The position numbers were made by a program, and so were the translations under genes. The notes beneath the pieces were generated by a model. That model was not told the DNA's origin. It did no database searches and saw nothing but the letters and a program-made list of their open reading frames with translations. This document shows positions 1 to 5,137 of a stretch of DNA of 5,275 nt, piece after piece; the first letter of the stretch is position 1, and each line of letters opens with the position of its first letter. Source of the stretch: Thermoleophilia bacterium (GTDB taxonomy: Bacteria; Actinomycetota; Thermoleophilia; RBG-16-64-13); assembly GCA_016929985.1 (NCBI GenBank), contig JAFGIH010000316.1, positions 1 through 5,275 on the forward strand. Reading direction: 5' to 3'.

Positions 1-231
1 GAACAAGGCCGCGGCGAAGAGACCCCAGTACCACCGCATGAACCGGTCCCTCGCCTTGAAAGTGGCGAGCAGGCAAAGACCGACAGCCGCCAACGCCGCG
101 CCGACGTTTAGGAGGTCGAGGATCGTCTGGTTCGCGGCAGAGTCGTCAAAGGCGAGCACGGCTGCGTATACGGCCACGTAGGCCAAGAGTGACCCGGCCC
201 CGATCCACACCCAGCGCCCTATTTGTATCAT
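1..231 (-). CDS. N-terminal fragment of a multi-pass membrane protein (cut by window edge)
   Basis: An open frame starts at ATG 231-229 and runs without a stop to the left edge, giving 77 residues; the C-terminus lies outside. An in-frame TAG shortly upstream excludes a much earlier start. Two clear hydrophobic segments are visible, at about residues 7-28 and 38-58, and a third begins near residue 68. The first connecting loop is acidic (Phe-Asp-Asp) and the second is basic (Lys-Ala-Arg-Asp-Arg), so the charge pattern suggests that the second loop is cytoplasmic. Short loops and Ala/Leu-rich helices resemble the membrane sensor halves of some bacterial diguanylate cyclases and histidine kinases, but no signalling domain is present here, so this is only a guess. 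It lies 75 bp downstream of the SDR gene on the same strand and could be read from that transcript or from its own promoter. A possible Shine-Dalgarno AAGGGG (243-248) sits 11 nt from the start, which is rather far. Confidence 0.72.
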   Translation of the reverse strand, partial: MIQIGRWVWIGAGSLLAYVAVYAAVLAFDDSAANQTILDLLNVGAALAAVGLCLLATFKARDRFMRWYWGLFAAALF

Positions 232-242
232 GCGTCTATACG

Positions 243-270
243 CCCCTTCTATGCAACCTTCTCAAAGGGG
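243..270 (-). promoter_or_regulatory. Possible hairpin covering the ribosome site of the membrane protein gene
   Basis: In the minus-strand RNA, CCCCTT (270-265) is complementary over 6 bp to AAGGGG (248-243), with a 16-nt loop. AAGGGG is the best Shine-Dalgarno candidate for the ATG at 231, so pairing would hide it. A second GAAGG lies within the loop. A 6-bp stem with a long loop is weak, and nothing else supports regulation. It may be chance. Confidence 0.22.
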
Positions 271-280
271 GTATCGGGCA

Positions 281-293
281 CAGACGGCGTCTG
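281..293. other. Short inverted repeat in the gap between the SDR and membrane genes
   Basis: CAGAC and GTCTG flank a 3-nt centre, giving a small perfect hairpin between the SDR stop (307) and the membrane protein start (231). No T-tract follows on the minus strand, so it is at best a weak pause or RNA-processing site and not a recognisable intrinsic terminator. Confidence 0.2.
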
Positions 294-306
294 CTTTAGG
301 TCGGGC

Positions 307-1341
307 TCAGCCCTGACCCTTGAGGTCGGCCAGCGTCCGGCGGAACGCCTCTTCCGGGGACACGATGGGGCGATAGCCGAAGTCGCGCTCGGCCCGGTCG
401 TGACGGTAGGTGTGGTCCACGCAGGTCTGCACCACGGCGAAGCGGTTGAAGCTCGAGCGCGGCACGACCCTCTCGGCCGCGCAGGCCAGACCGTAGGCTA
501 CGGGGTAAGGGATCCTGCGCCGCGGGACGGGCAGATCGAGGGCCTCCAAGTACGGCTCCATGAAGTCGAAGAAGTTGTGGGCCGGGTAGTGGTCGCCGAT
601 GAAGTAGGCCTGCCCAGCTATCCTGGAGCCGGGGAACAGGTGGGCCGCGGCGCAGAGATGGGCGTGGGCGACGTTCTCCGAATACGCGTGGCTGAAACGG
701 GCGGCGCCGCTGCCCAGGCGGATCTGGTTGCCGTTGCGGGCCATGGCGAGGATGTTCCCCAGGTGGTAGCGGTCTCGCGGGCCGTACATGCCCACCGGCC
801 GCAGGGCGCAGGTGGCCAGATCATCCCCATCGGCGGCCAGCACCAGCCGCTCCGCCTCGATCTTGCTGCGGGAGTAGGGGTCGCGCGGGGGCCGAGCCGG
901 ATAGGGCAGCGACTCGTCGCCATCGACGATCGGCCGGCGGCCGTCGACCACCACGTCGATGGTGCTCGTGTAGATCAGCCTCGGTACGCCCAGCTCCCGG
1001 CAGACCTCGACCACGAGGCGGTTGCCCCGCACGTTCACCTCGTCGTAGACGGCGGCCGGGGTGCCCGTGTCCCAGACGGCGGCCGCCGTCTGAAAGACCA
1101 CGTCGGCATCCGAGCAGGCCGCCGCGACGTCGTCGCGGTCGCGGATATCGCCTATCCGCACCTCGCAGAGCGTCTTCGGCGGCGCCTGCAGATCCAGGAT
1201 GCGCACCTGCTTGCCCGCGGCCACGAGCTGCCGCACGATCTCAAAGCCGAGCATCCCCGAGCCGCCTATGACGGCGCAGCGGTCGAAGTCCTGGGTAGTC
1301 TTCGTGGGCGGCGCGCCGGGCTGAACGGGCCGCCCGGTCAC
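307..1341 (-). CDS. NAD(P)-dependent SDR, 3-beta-hydroxysteroid dehydrogenase/epimerase type
   Basis: This is a 344-residue extended short-chain dehydrogenase. The Rossmann motif GGSGMLG is at residues 26-32, and an acidic Asp50 at the end of beta-2 favours NAD(H) over NADP(H). GDIRD at 64-68 is the adenine-contact motif. A Ser126/Thr127 pair precedes the catalytic YSRSK (Tyr156, Lys160), and RPVGMYGP lies at 181-188. The C-terminal stretch around residues 256-290 (Asn-Phe-Phe-Asp-Phe, then an Arg-Arg-Arg-Ile-Pro-Tyr-Pro-Val segment) is typical of the 3-beta-HSD/sterol-4-carboxylate dehydrogenase branch rather than of nucleotide-sugar epimerases. The family oxidises or reduces a hydroxyl group on a sterol, terpenoid or sugar; the actual substrate is not determinable. 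The GTG start overlaps the TGA of the upstream ferredoxin gene (GTGA, 1341-1338) and is preceded by a good ribosome site. The open frame continues upstream, but that part lies inside the ferredoxin gene in another frame and is not credible. About 20 residues precede the Rossmann strand, slightly more than usual. Confidence 0.9.
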   Translation of the reverse strand: MTGRPVQPGAPPTKTTQDFDRCAVIGGSGMLGFEIVRQLVAAGKQVRILDLQAPPKTLCEVRIGDIRDRDDVAAACSDADVVFQTAAAVWDTGTPAAVYDEVNVRGNRLVVEVCRELGVPRLIYTSTIDVVVDGRRPIVDGDESLPYPARPPRDPYSRSKIEAERLVLAADGDDLATCALRPVGMYGPRDRYHLGNILAMARNGNQIRLGSGAARFSHAYSENVAHAHLCAAAHLFPGSRIAGQAYFIGDHYPAHNFFDFMEPYLEALDLPVPRRRIPYPVAYGLACAAERVVPRSSFNRFAVVQTCVDHTYRHDRAERDFGYRPIVSPEEAFRRTLADLKGQG

Positions 1342-1613
1342 GCGGGCCTCACCGGCGGTCTCACCGTGATCGCTCCCTGTGGGCAGACGGTCACACACTT
1401 GCCGCAGCGGGTGCAGAGCGTGGGCCACAGCGGGGTGACGCGCCACTTCTTGGGATCGTACGGATCGTCCTCCTGGGCGCCGACGGTCTGGTGGAGCAAG
1501 AACACGGCCGGGTCGCAGGCGCGCAGGCACAGGCCGCACTCGCGGGGGTCGGCGCCCACCCCGTCGCCGCACAGCTTGTAGTCGATGGTGATGCGGGTAC
1601 GTTTCTTGAACAT
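1338..1613 (-). CDS. Small dicluster [4Fe-4S] ferredoxin with atypical first cluster motif
   Basis: This 91-residue protein should be a soluble electron carrier. The second half holds a canonical C67-x2-C70-x2-C73-x3-C77-Pro motif. The first half has C15-x10-C26-x2-C29-x3-C33 followed by Asp-Pro, so the usual first CxxC spacing is stretched to ten residues and the proline after the last Cys is displaced by one. Roughly 33 residues separate the two motifs, which is longer than in clostridial ferredoxins. Exactly eight cysteines are present, consistent with two [4Fe-4S] clusters. The start is ATG 1613-1611; the frame stays open upstream, but only as a shadow of the preceding gene. No strong Shine-Dalgarno is visible before the ATG. 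The gene follows the larger Fe-S protein by 40 bp and overlaps the SDR start by 4 bp, so it probably passes electrons between, or on behalf of, these partners. That role is inferred from gene order. Confidence 0.87.
   Translation of the reverse strand: MFKKRTRITIDYKLCGDGVGADPRECGLCLRACDPAVFLLHQTVGAQEDDPYDPKKWRVTPLWPTLCTRCGKCVTVCPQGAITVRPPVRPA
1347..1353 (-). promoter_or_regulatory. Ribosome binding site fixing the GTG start of the SDR
   Basis: GGTGAGG on the minus strand lies 5 nt before GTG 1341-1339. It falls inside the ferredoxin coding sequence. Together with the 4-nt GTGA overlap it supports re-initiation on the same mRNA and argues against any longer SDR start. Confidence 0.6.
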
Positions 1614-1637
1614 GGATAGGTGGTCCGTCCGCGCCGT

Positions 1638-1649
1638 CGCCGGCCGGCG
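1638..1649. other. 12-bp perfect palindrome in the 40-bp gap between the two Fe-S genes
   Basis: CGCCGGCCGGCG is exactly self-complementary and lies 5 bp past the stop codon (1656-1654) of the larger Fe-S gene. In RNA it could form a short GC hairpin with a GGCC loop. No T-run follows. It could modulate read-through or stabilise the upstream message, but GC-rich palindromes arise easily in DNA of this composition. Confidence 0.25.
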
Positions 1650-1653
1650 GCTC

Positions 1654-2523
1654 TTACCGGGAGCCCGCCAGCGCCGGCACGTCGTCGCGGGGCACCAGGA
1701 AGAGGGCTCCCGTATCGCAGGCATGGCGGCACACCCCGCATCCGTAGCATTTGTCCAGGTCCACAACAGGGCGCTCCAGGGCCTTGTCCATCCGTAGAGC
1801 CCCGAACGGGCACTTGGCCACGCAGGCGCCGCAACCCCTGCACGACGGGCTGTAGAGCTCGATCACGTACTCCGCTTTGTAGATGGACTGGATGCCGAAG
1901 TCCACCCGGGGCCGGATGCCCGCGCACTCCGGGCTCTCACACGAGCACAGGTTGTTGATGTAGGGGAACGGCCCGTACCAGATGGTGCCGATGTATCCCT
2001 TGGCGTTGTGTTCGCGGAAGCGAGCCACGGCCTCGTCGCGCGTGAGGTGGTACTTCTCTTTCTCGGGGACGAAACGGGGCAGCTTGTCGATGATCTCCGA
2101 CATCACTCCGAAGTTGATGCAGCATGCTTCTTTCTCCCCACGGCTCATGTAGCGGCACATGCAGTTCTTCTCGATGATGGGCTCGGCGGCGCAGTGCTGC
2201 AGGATGGCCTCGGCGTCTTCCAGCGGGATCACCTGGCCGATGTGCCCTTCGGGCCGGAACGGGTTCGTGGGAGGCTTCTGGCTGTGCAACATGCGCTCGG
2301 CCATCTTCTTCACCACCCGCCCGATGACGGGCATCTGAAACGTGTGGTCCATCCCTACCGGGCTGAGGCCGTTCACCCTGCGCACCGACATCTGCTCGAA
2401 GTTGGTGTACTGCTCGAGCAGGAACTCGCGTAGGTTGTACTTCTCTGCTATCTCGTTGGAGTAGGCCTCAGCGTTCAAATACCACTTGCCGCCGGCGCCG
2501 TGCTCCATACAGTGGTCGCACAT
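1654..2523 (-). CDS. Cysteine-rich 4Fe-4S protein with C-terminal dicluster ferredoxin domain
   Basis: The protein has 289 residues and 18 cysteines. The very N-terminus is MCDHCMEHG (Cys2, Cys5). Residues 20-110 look helical, and Cys111 stands alone near the end of this part. A middle module carries Cys121 and Cys123 (CMCR), a Cys134-Cys135 pair, and Cys193, Cys195, Cys200. The C-terminus is a 2[4Fe-4S] ferredoxin fold: C228-x2-C231-x2-C234-x3-C238-Pro and C259-x2-C262-x2-C265-x3-C269-Asp. From memory, the CxCR...CC...CxC order followed by a ferredoxin domain occurs in uncharacterised 4Fe-4S proteins of anaerobes, often next to oxidoreductases; no biochemical role is known to me. The ferredoxin part surely transfers electrons. 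The other ten cysteines could bind a further cluster or metal. There is no signal peptide or membrane segment, so it should be cytoplasmic. The start is well defined: an in-frame TGA lies one codon before ATG 2523-2521. GGTGAG sits only 2 nt from the ATG, which is short. It is the first gene of the minus-strand operon. Confidence 0.88.
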   Translation of the reverse strand: MCDHCMEHGAGGKWYLNAEAYSNEIAEKYNLREFLLEQYTNFEQMSVRRVNGLSPVGMDHTFQMPVIGRVVKKMAERMLHSQKPPTNPFRPEGHIGQVIPLEDAEAILQHCAAEPIIEKNCMCRYMSRGEKEACCINFGVMSEIIDKLPRFVPEKEKYHLTRDEAVARFREHNAKGYIGTIWYGPFPYINNLCSCESPECAGIRPRVDFGIQSIYKAEYVIELYSPSCRGCGACVAKCPFGALRMDKALERPVVDLDKCYGCGVCRHACDTGALFLVPRDDVPALAGSR

Positions 2524-2632
2524 AGCTCACCATGATGACGGATGACCGCGCATAATGGCAAGTGGAAGGTCCGGCAGCGACGCGCGGCTGCCGCGAGGCC
2601 CGGCGGCGGCGCGCGGAAAGTGAGCGATCGCT
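2524..2632. promoter_or_regulatory. Divergent promoter region between the Fe-S operon and the esterase gene
   Basis: These 109 bp must hold the start signals for both directions. On the minus strand, TTGCCA (2561-2556) matches the -35 consensus at 5 of 6 positions and lies 18 bp from CATCAT (2537-2532), a 4 of 6 match to -10. The start of transcription would then fall near 2525, almost on the ATG, giving a nearly leaderless message. On the plus strand, CATAAT (2551-2556) is a 5 of 6 match to -10 but has no convincing -35, and would give a leader of about 70 nt. No operator-like inverted repeat was recognised. The exact promoter placement is uncertain; the region's role is inferred from gene orientation. 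Confidence 0.4.
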
Positions 2633-3535
2633 ATGGCGAGGATACCGGTGGAGAAGCAGCTGACCAGACAGCAGATCCAACGCCGCGTGAGCATGTTCCG
2701 GGGTCTCATCCGGCTCTTCGGCGGCAAGGCCATGGGGCCCAAGCATCCAGCGGGCAAGGAGCTGTTCCTCGATACCGAGGCAGGCAGGGTGCGCGTGCTT
2801 GCCTACAACCTGCAAGATCCCCGAACCCTCCCCTTGTTCATCAACATCCACGGGAGCGGCTTCACCATCGGGCACGCCGAGATGGACGACCGCTACATGC
2901 CCGACCTCGTGCAGAAGGCCGGTGTGAAGATCCTCAGCATCGACTACAGCCTGGCTCCGGAGGCCATGTTCCCCGTGGCGGCCAACGAGTGCTACGGAGT
3001 GGTGAATTACGCCGGGGAGCACGCCGGTGAGCTGGGGATCGACCCCGGCAGTATCGGCCTCGGGGGGCACAGCGCCGGTGGAAACCTGAGTGCGGCGGCA
3101 CTGCTCATGGACGCGGAGCGGCGCGAGCTGGACGTGAAATCTCTCATCCTGGACTATCCGCCAATGGACATCCACACCGACCCCTTCGCCAAGCCGAATC
3201 CGAAAGGATCTCTCCCGCCCCGCATGTGCCGCGTGTTCGACCAGGCCTACGCCGGCACGCGGGAGGCGGCTAAGAACCCCCTCATCTCTCCCTACTACGC
3301 CACGGTCGAGCAGGTGCGGTCGTTCCCGCCCACTCTGGTGATCACGGCGGGCCAGGACTCGCTGGCGGCGGAGGCCGAGGCTTTCGCGCAGAAGCTACGA
3401 GACGCGGGCGTGGAGGTGACCGGCAGGCGCTTCGAGGGCGCTCGGCACGGCTTCACGCACAAGCCCGGGCCTCAGGCCGCGGAAGCCTGGCAGATGATGA
3501 TCGATCACCTGAACCGGTACCTGCCGCGTCGGTGA
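2633..3535 (+). CDS. Alpha/beta hydrolase of the hormone-sensitive lipase (acetyl esterase) family
   Basis: This 300-residue protein is full length for the bacterial HSL family, which hydrolyses esters of short to medium acyl chains or small lipophilic substrates. The oxyanion-hole motif is HGSGF at 73-77, where most members have HGGGF. The conserved DYSLAPE is at 104-110. The nucleophile elbow is GHSAGG at 145-150 with Ser147, Asp242 lies in the QDSLAAEAEAF region, and His272 is in HGF. The triad is therefore complete and the enzyme should be active. Residues 1-45 are basic and helical, fitting the cap domain that covers the active site. No signal peptide is seen, so it should be cytoplasmic. 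The start is ATG 2633; an in-frame TGA at 2621 blocks longer versions. GGAAAG at 2615-2620 is a weak, rather distant ribosome site. It is transcribed away from the Fe-S operon and probably on its own. Joint regulation with that operon is possible but not shown. Confidence 0.93.
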   Translation: MARIPVEKQLTRQQIQRRVSMFRGLIRLFGGKAMGPKHPAGKELFLDTEAGRVRVLAYNLQDPRTLPLFINIHGSGFTIGHAEMDDRYMPDLVQKAGVKILSIDYSLAPEAMFPVAANECYGVVNYAGEHAGELGIDPGSIGLGGHSAGGNLSAAALLMDAERRELDVKSLILDYPPMDIHTDPFAKPNPKGSLPPRMCRVFDQAYAGTREAAKNPLISPYYATVEQVRSFPPTLVITAGQDSLAAEAEAFAQKLRDAGVEVTGRRFEGARHGFTHKPGPQAAEAWQMMIDHLNRYLPRR

Positions 3536-3580
3536 GTGGCGGGCGCGTAGGGGCGGCGGCCGCCGCGCTGTTCCCGCCAC
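3536..3580. terminator. GC-rich hairpin in a convergent gap, possible bidirectional terminator
   Basis: GTGGCGGG (3536-3543), directly after the esterase stop, is perfectly complementary to CCCGCCAC (3573-3580). Within the loop a second 14-bp perfect palindrome (3553-3566) can form its own hairpin. The element fills most of the 52-bp space between two converging genes and is symmetric, so it could act on both transcripts. No T-run follows on either strand, so termination would be of the U-tract-less kind seen in high-GC bacteria, or the structure may only protect 3' ends. Confidence 0.45.
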
Positions 3581-3587
3581 CCAGCGG

Positions 3588-4679
3588 CTATCGTGACGCC
3601 AGGCGCAAGGCCCGCCGCAGCATGAAGGGCTGCAGCTGCCAGGCCCAGGAGGTCTCGATGACGTCGGGGTTGTTGCAGGCCGTGCACGAGCCGGCCCGCG
3701 CGAGCATGGCTTGGTAGTGCGGTCGGCGGATGAGTTCGGCGAGCGAGGTCTCCGAGCGGCGCAGGTCGGCCACTCGAGCCAAGGGGACATCTCGCTTCGT
3801 GCAGTCCCGGATCGACCCGTCGGCCTGCACCGTGAGCGTGGTATGGGGCGCCCGGCACTTGAACCCGTGCAGACCGGGGTCGCGCTCGAGCAGCTCGAGG
3901 TACCTCTCTGTCGCGAGCAGCGGGTATCCCGCCTTCTGGAGCTCGCGGGCCAGGGCGGCGGCCTGCCGCAATCCCTCGGACGGCAGCGCCAGGTGCTCCT
4001 TGGAGTCGCTGAAGCCTTGGTCGAGCATCACACCCGTCTCCATAGGGCAGAAGTAGAGGCCGGCGCCCCAACGTTCGGCCACCGGAGCCACCCGCCGGAG
4101 CGCACCCACATTGCCGCGCGAAAGCACCGTGTTCACCAGCAGGCGTGGCCGCCGCCGGTCTGAGCCGAGGCTCCCCATGAAGCCATCCAGCCGGTCGAAG
4201 AGGCCGGGTAATCCGCGTAGACGATCGTGCGCCTCACCCACATCGTCCAGGCTCACTATGAGGGTGCGCACCAAGCCTCGCAGTGCCGGCCACCATTCGG
4301 GCAGCAGCCACCCGTTGGTGATGAGTACCACCGCCAGACCGGCTGCGCGTGCTTCTCCGAGCAGCTCCGGTAGGTCGGATCGCAGCAACGGCTCGCCGCC
4401 CCACACAACCAGCAGGGGGAAGCCGTCGGCGCCCGCGCGCCGGTAGAGCCAGGCGACCTCGCCGGTGGTGAGCTCCGGCGCGTCCGGGCCACGGGTCTCG
4501 TCGACGTCGGCCCGCCAGAGACAGGTGGCGCAACGGGCATTGCAGCGCCGGGTGATGAGATGGCTGAGAAAGAGGGGGCGGCCCGCCAGGCGGGCTCGGA
4601 TCACGCGCGAGGCGAGGCGCAGTTCCGTCCGCCGTGAAGGCGCGAGCGAGTCGCGAGACTGTGAGCGCCAGGTTTCCAT
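3588..4679 (-). CDS. Radical SAM enzyme with C-terminal auxiliary-cluster (twitch/SPASM-like) region
   Basis: This 363-residue protein should cleave S-adenosylmethionine reductively to start a radical reaction. The cluster-binding motif CNARCATC gives Cys46, Cys50 and Cys53 (C-x3-C-x2-C). The SAM-contact motif GGEP is at 94-97, and a VSLDD strand is at 142-146, as in the MoaA/PqqE-type barrel (about residues 38-240). The C-terminal part has Cys275, Cys293, Cys332 and Cys335, spaced C-x17-C...C-x2-C, enough for one auxiliary [4Fe-4S] cluster in a twitch or reduced SPASM domain. Cys211 is an extra residue in the barrel. The last 20 residues are Trp- and Arg-rich and may be amphipathic. Known relatives modify peptides, cofactors or small molecules; no precursor peptide gene is seen nearby, so the substrate is unknown. 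ATG 4679 is chosen because GGGAAGA lies 8 nt upstream. The open frame continues upstream to 4967, but that part runs antisense through the Rieske gene and lacks any domain. Confidence 0.88.
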   Translation of the reverse strand: METWRSQSRDSLAPSRRTELRLASRVIRARLAGRPLFLSHLITRRCNARCATCLWRADVDETRGPDAPELTTGEVAWLYRRAGADGFPLLVVWGGEPLLRSDLPELLGEARAAGLAVVLITNGWLLPEWWPALRGLVRTLIVSLDDVGEAHDRLRGLPGLFDRLDGFMGSLGSDRRRPRLLVNTVLSRGNVGALRRVAPVAERWGAGLYFCPMETGVMLDQGFSDSKEHLALPSEGLRQAAALARELQKAGYPLLATERYLELLERDPGLHGFKCRAPHTTLTVQADGSIRDCTKRDVPLARVADLRRSETSLAELIRRPHYQAMLARAGSCTACNNPDVIETSWAWQLQPFMLRRALRLASR

Positions 4680-4685
4680 CTGGGT

Positions 4686-4714
4686 ATTCTTCCCACTACT
4701 GGGGCTTTCGTCAA
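4686..4714 (-). promoter_or_regulatory. Candidate promoter for the radical SAM gene
   Basis: On the minus strand TTGACG (4714-4709) matches the -35 consensus at 5 of 6 positions, and AAGAAT (4691-4686) matches -10 at 4 of 6, with a 17-bp spacer. Transcription would begin at or next to the ATG at 4679, so the message would be leaderless or the true -10 lies elsewhere. The GGGAAGA ribosome site overlaps the -10, so the two readings conflict. The 51-bp divergent gap leaves little room for alternatives. Confidence 0.28.
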
Positions 4715-4717
4715 CTG

Positions 4718-4723
4718 AGGAGG
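4718..4723 (+). promoter_or_regulatory. Strong Shine-Dalgarno site of the Rieske gene
   Basis: AGGAGG, the full consensus, lies 7 nt before ATG 4731. It is the strongest ribosome site in the window, fixes the start, and suggests efficient translation of the Rieske protein. Confidence 0.75.
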
Positions 4724-4730
4724 GACCGAC

Positions 4731-5081
4731 ATGAGCCGGTGGATCGACATCGGGGCCGTCGATGACTTCGCCGACGGGACCATGAGGGTAGTGACCACGG
4801 AAGGGCACGAGTTGTTGGTGGCGCGCGTGGCTGATCGCTTCTATGCCGCCGCCGAGCGCTGTCCCCATATGGGGGGCCATCTGTCGCGCGGCGCGCTGGA
4901 GGGCACGGTGGTGAGGTGTCCGCGGCACGGCTCTCGCTTTGACCTTGCCGACGGCAGCGTTATGCAATGGACGGAGTGGTCAGGCGCAGCGGTGAAGCTC
5001 GCCAAGCTCGTCAAATCTCCCAGGCCTCTGCAGACCTACCCGATCGAGGCGAAGGACGGCCGCGTTCTGGTCGAGGTTTGA
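4731..5081 (+). CDS. Small Rieske [2Fe-2S] ferredoxin-like protein
   Basis: This 116-residue single-domain protein should be a cytoplasmic electron carrier. The two ligand boxes are complete: Cys44-x-His46 (CPHMGG) and Cys63-x2-His66 (CPRHGSRFD), separated by 16 residues, so a [2Fe-2S] cluster with Cys2His2 ligation is expected. There is no signal peptide or membrane anchor, which sets it apart from cytochrome bc-type Rieske subunits. Between the second box and the Pro-rich turn (SPRPL, 96-100) lies a stretch of about 20 residues (77-95, WTEWSG then a Lys/Leu-rich run) that is longer than in dioxygenase ferredoxins such as BphF or in NirD. No oxygenase or nitrite reductase partner is present in the window. 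It is divergent from the radical SAM gene with 51 bp between the starts. Whether the two share a pathway is inference. An alternative role as a redox sensor or as a subunit of an enzyme encoded elsewhere cannot be excluded. Confidence 0.92.
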   Translation: MSRWIDIGAVDDFADGTMRVVTTEGHELLVARVADRFYAAAERCPHMGGHLSRGALEGTVVRCPRHGSRFDLADGSVMQWTEWSGAAVKLAKLVKSPRPLQTYPIEAKDGRVLVEV

Positions 5082-5137
5082 TCGTCCGGCAGAGCCGGCC
5101 TCCGTGGGGCCCAGCCCGCCCCGGCCCGACCCAGCCC
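5082..5137. other. GC-rich convergent gap with a short hairpin
   Basis: The gap between the Rieske stop and the end of the right-edge gene contains CCGGC-AGA-GCCGG (5086-5098), a 5-bp hairpin with a 3-nt loop, directly after the Rieske stop. Further right are C-rich tracts with CCCAGCCC occurring twice. No T-run is present. It may help end Rieske transcription; other GC pairings are equally possible. Confidence 0.28.

Noticed and set aside
1342..1572. N-terminal extension of the SDR frame up to 1572
   Set aside because: It overlaps the ferredoxin in a different frame and encodes an Arg/Pro-rich shadow. The GTG at 1341 has a good ribosome site and the coupled GTGA overlap.
223..1581. A 452-codon open frame on the plus strand opposite the SDR and ferredoxin genes
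   Set aside because: It is antisense to two genes with clear motifs. Its translation has no recognisable domain and is rich in Gly, Ala, Arg, Val and His, as expected for a mirror frame in GC-rich coding DNA. It also crosses the boundary between genes without any relation to them.
1614..1766. N-terminal extension of the small ferredoxin frame
   Set aside because: Most of the added codons lie inside the upstream Fe-S gene in another frame or in the intergenic gap. The ferredoxin-like sequence begins right after ATG 1613.
2468..3175. A 235-codon minus-strand frame opposite the esterase
   Set aside because: It is antisense to a gene with a full catalytic triad and spans the divergent promoter region. 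There is no domain or conserved motif.
4680..4967. N-terminal extension of the radical SAM frame
   Set aside because: It runs antisense through the Rieske gene and the divergent gap, and encodes no known domain. ATG 4679 has a ribosome site and starts a normal-length radical SAM protein.
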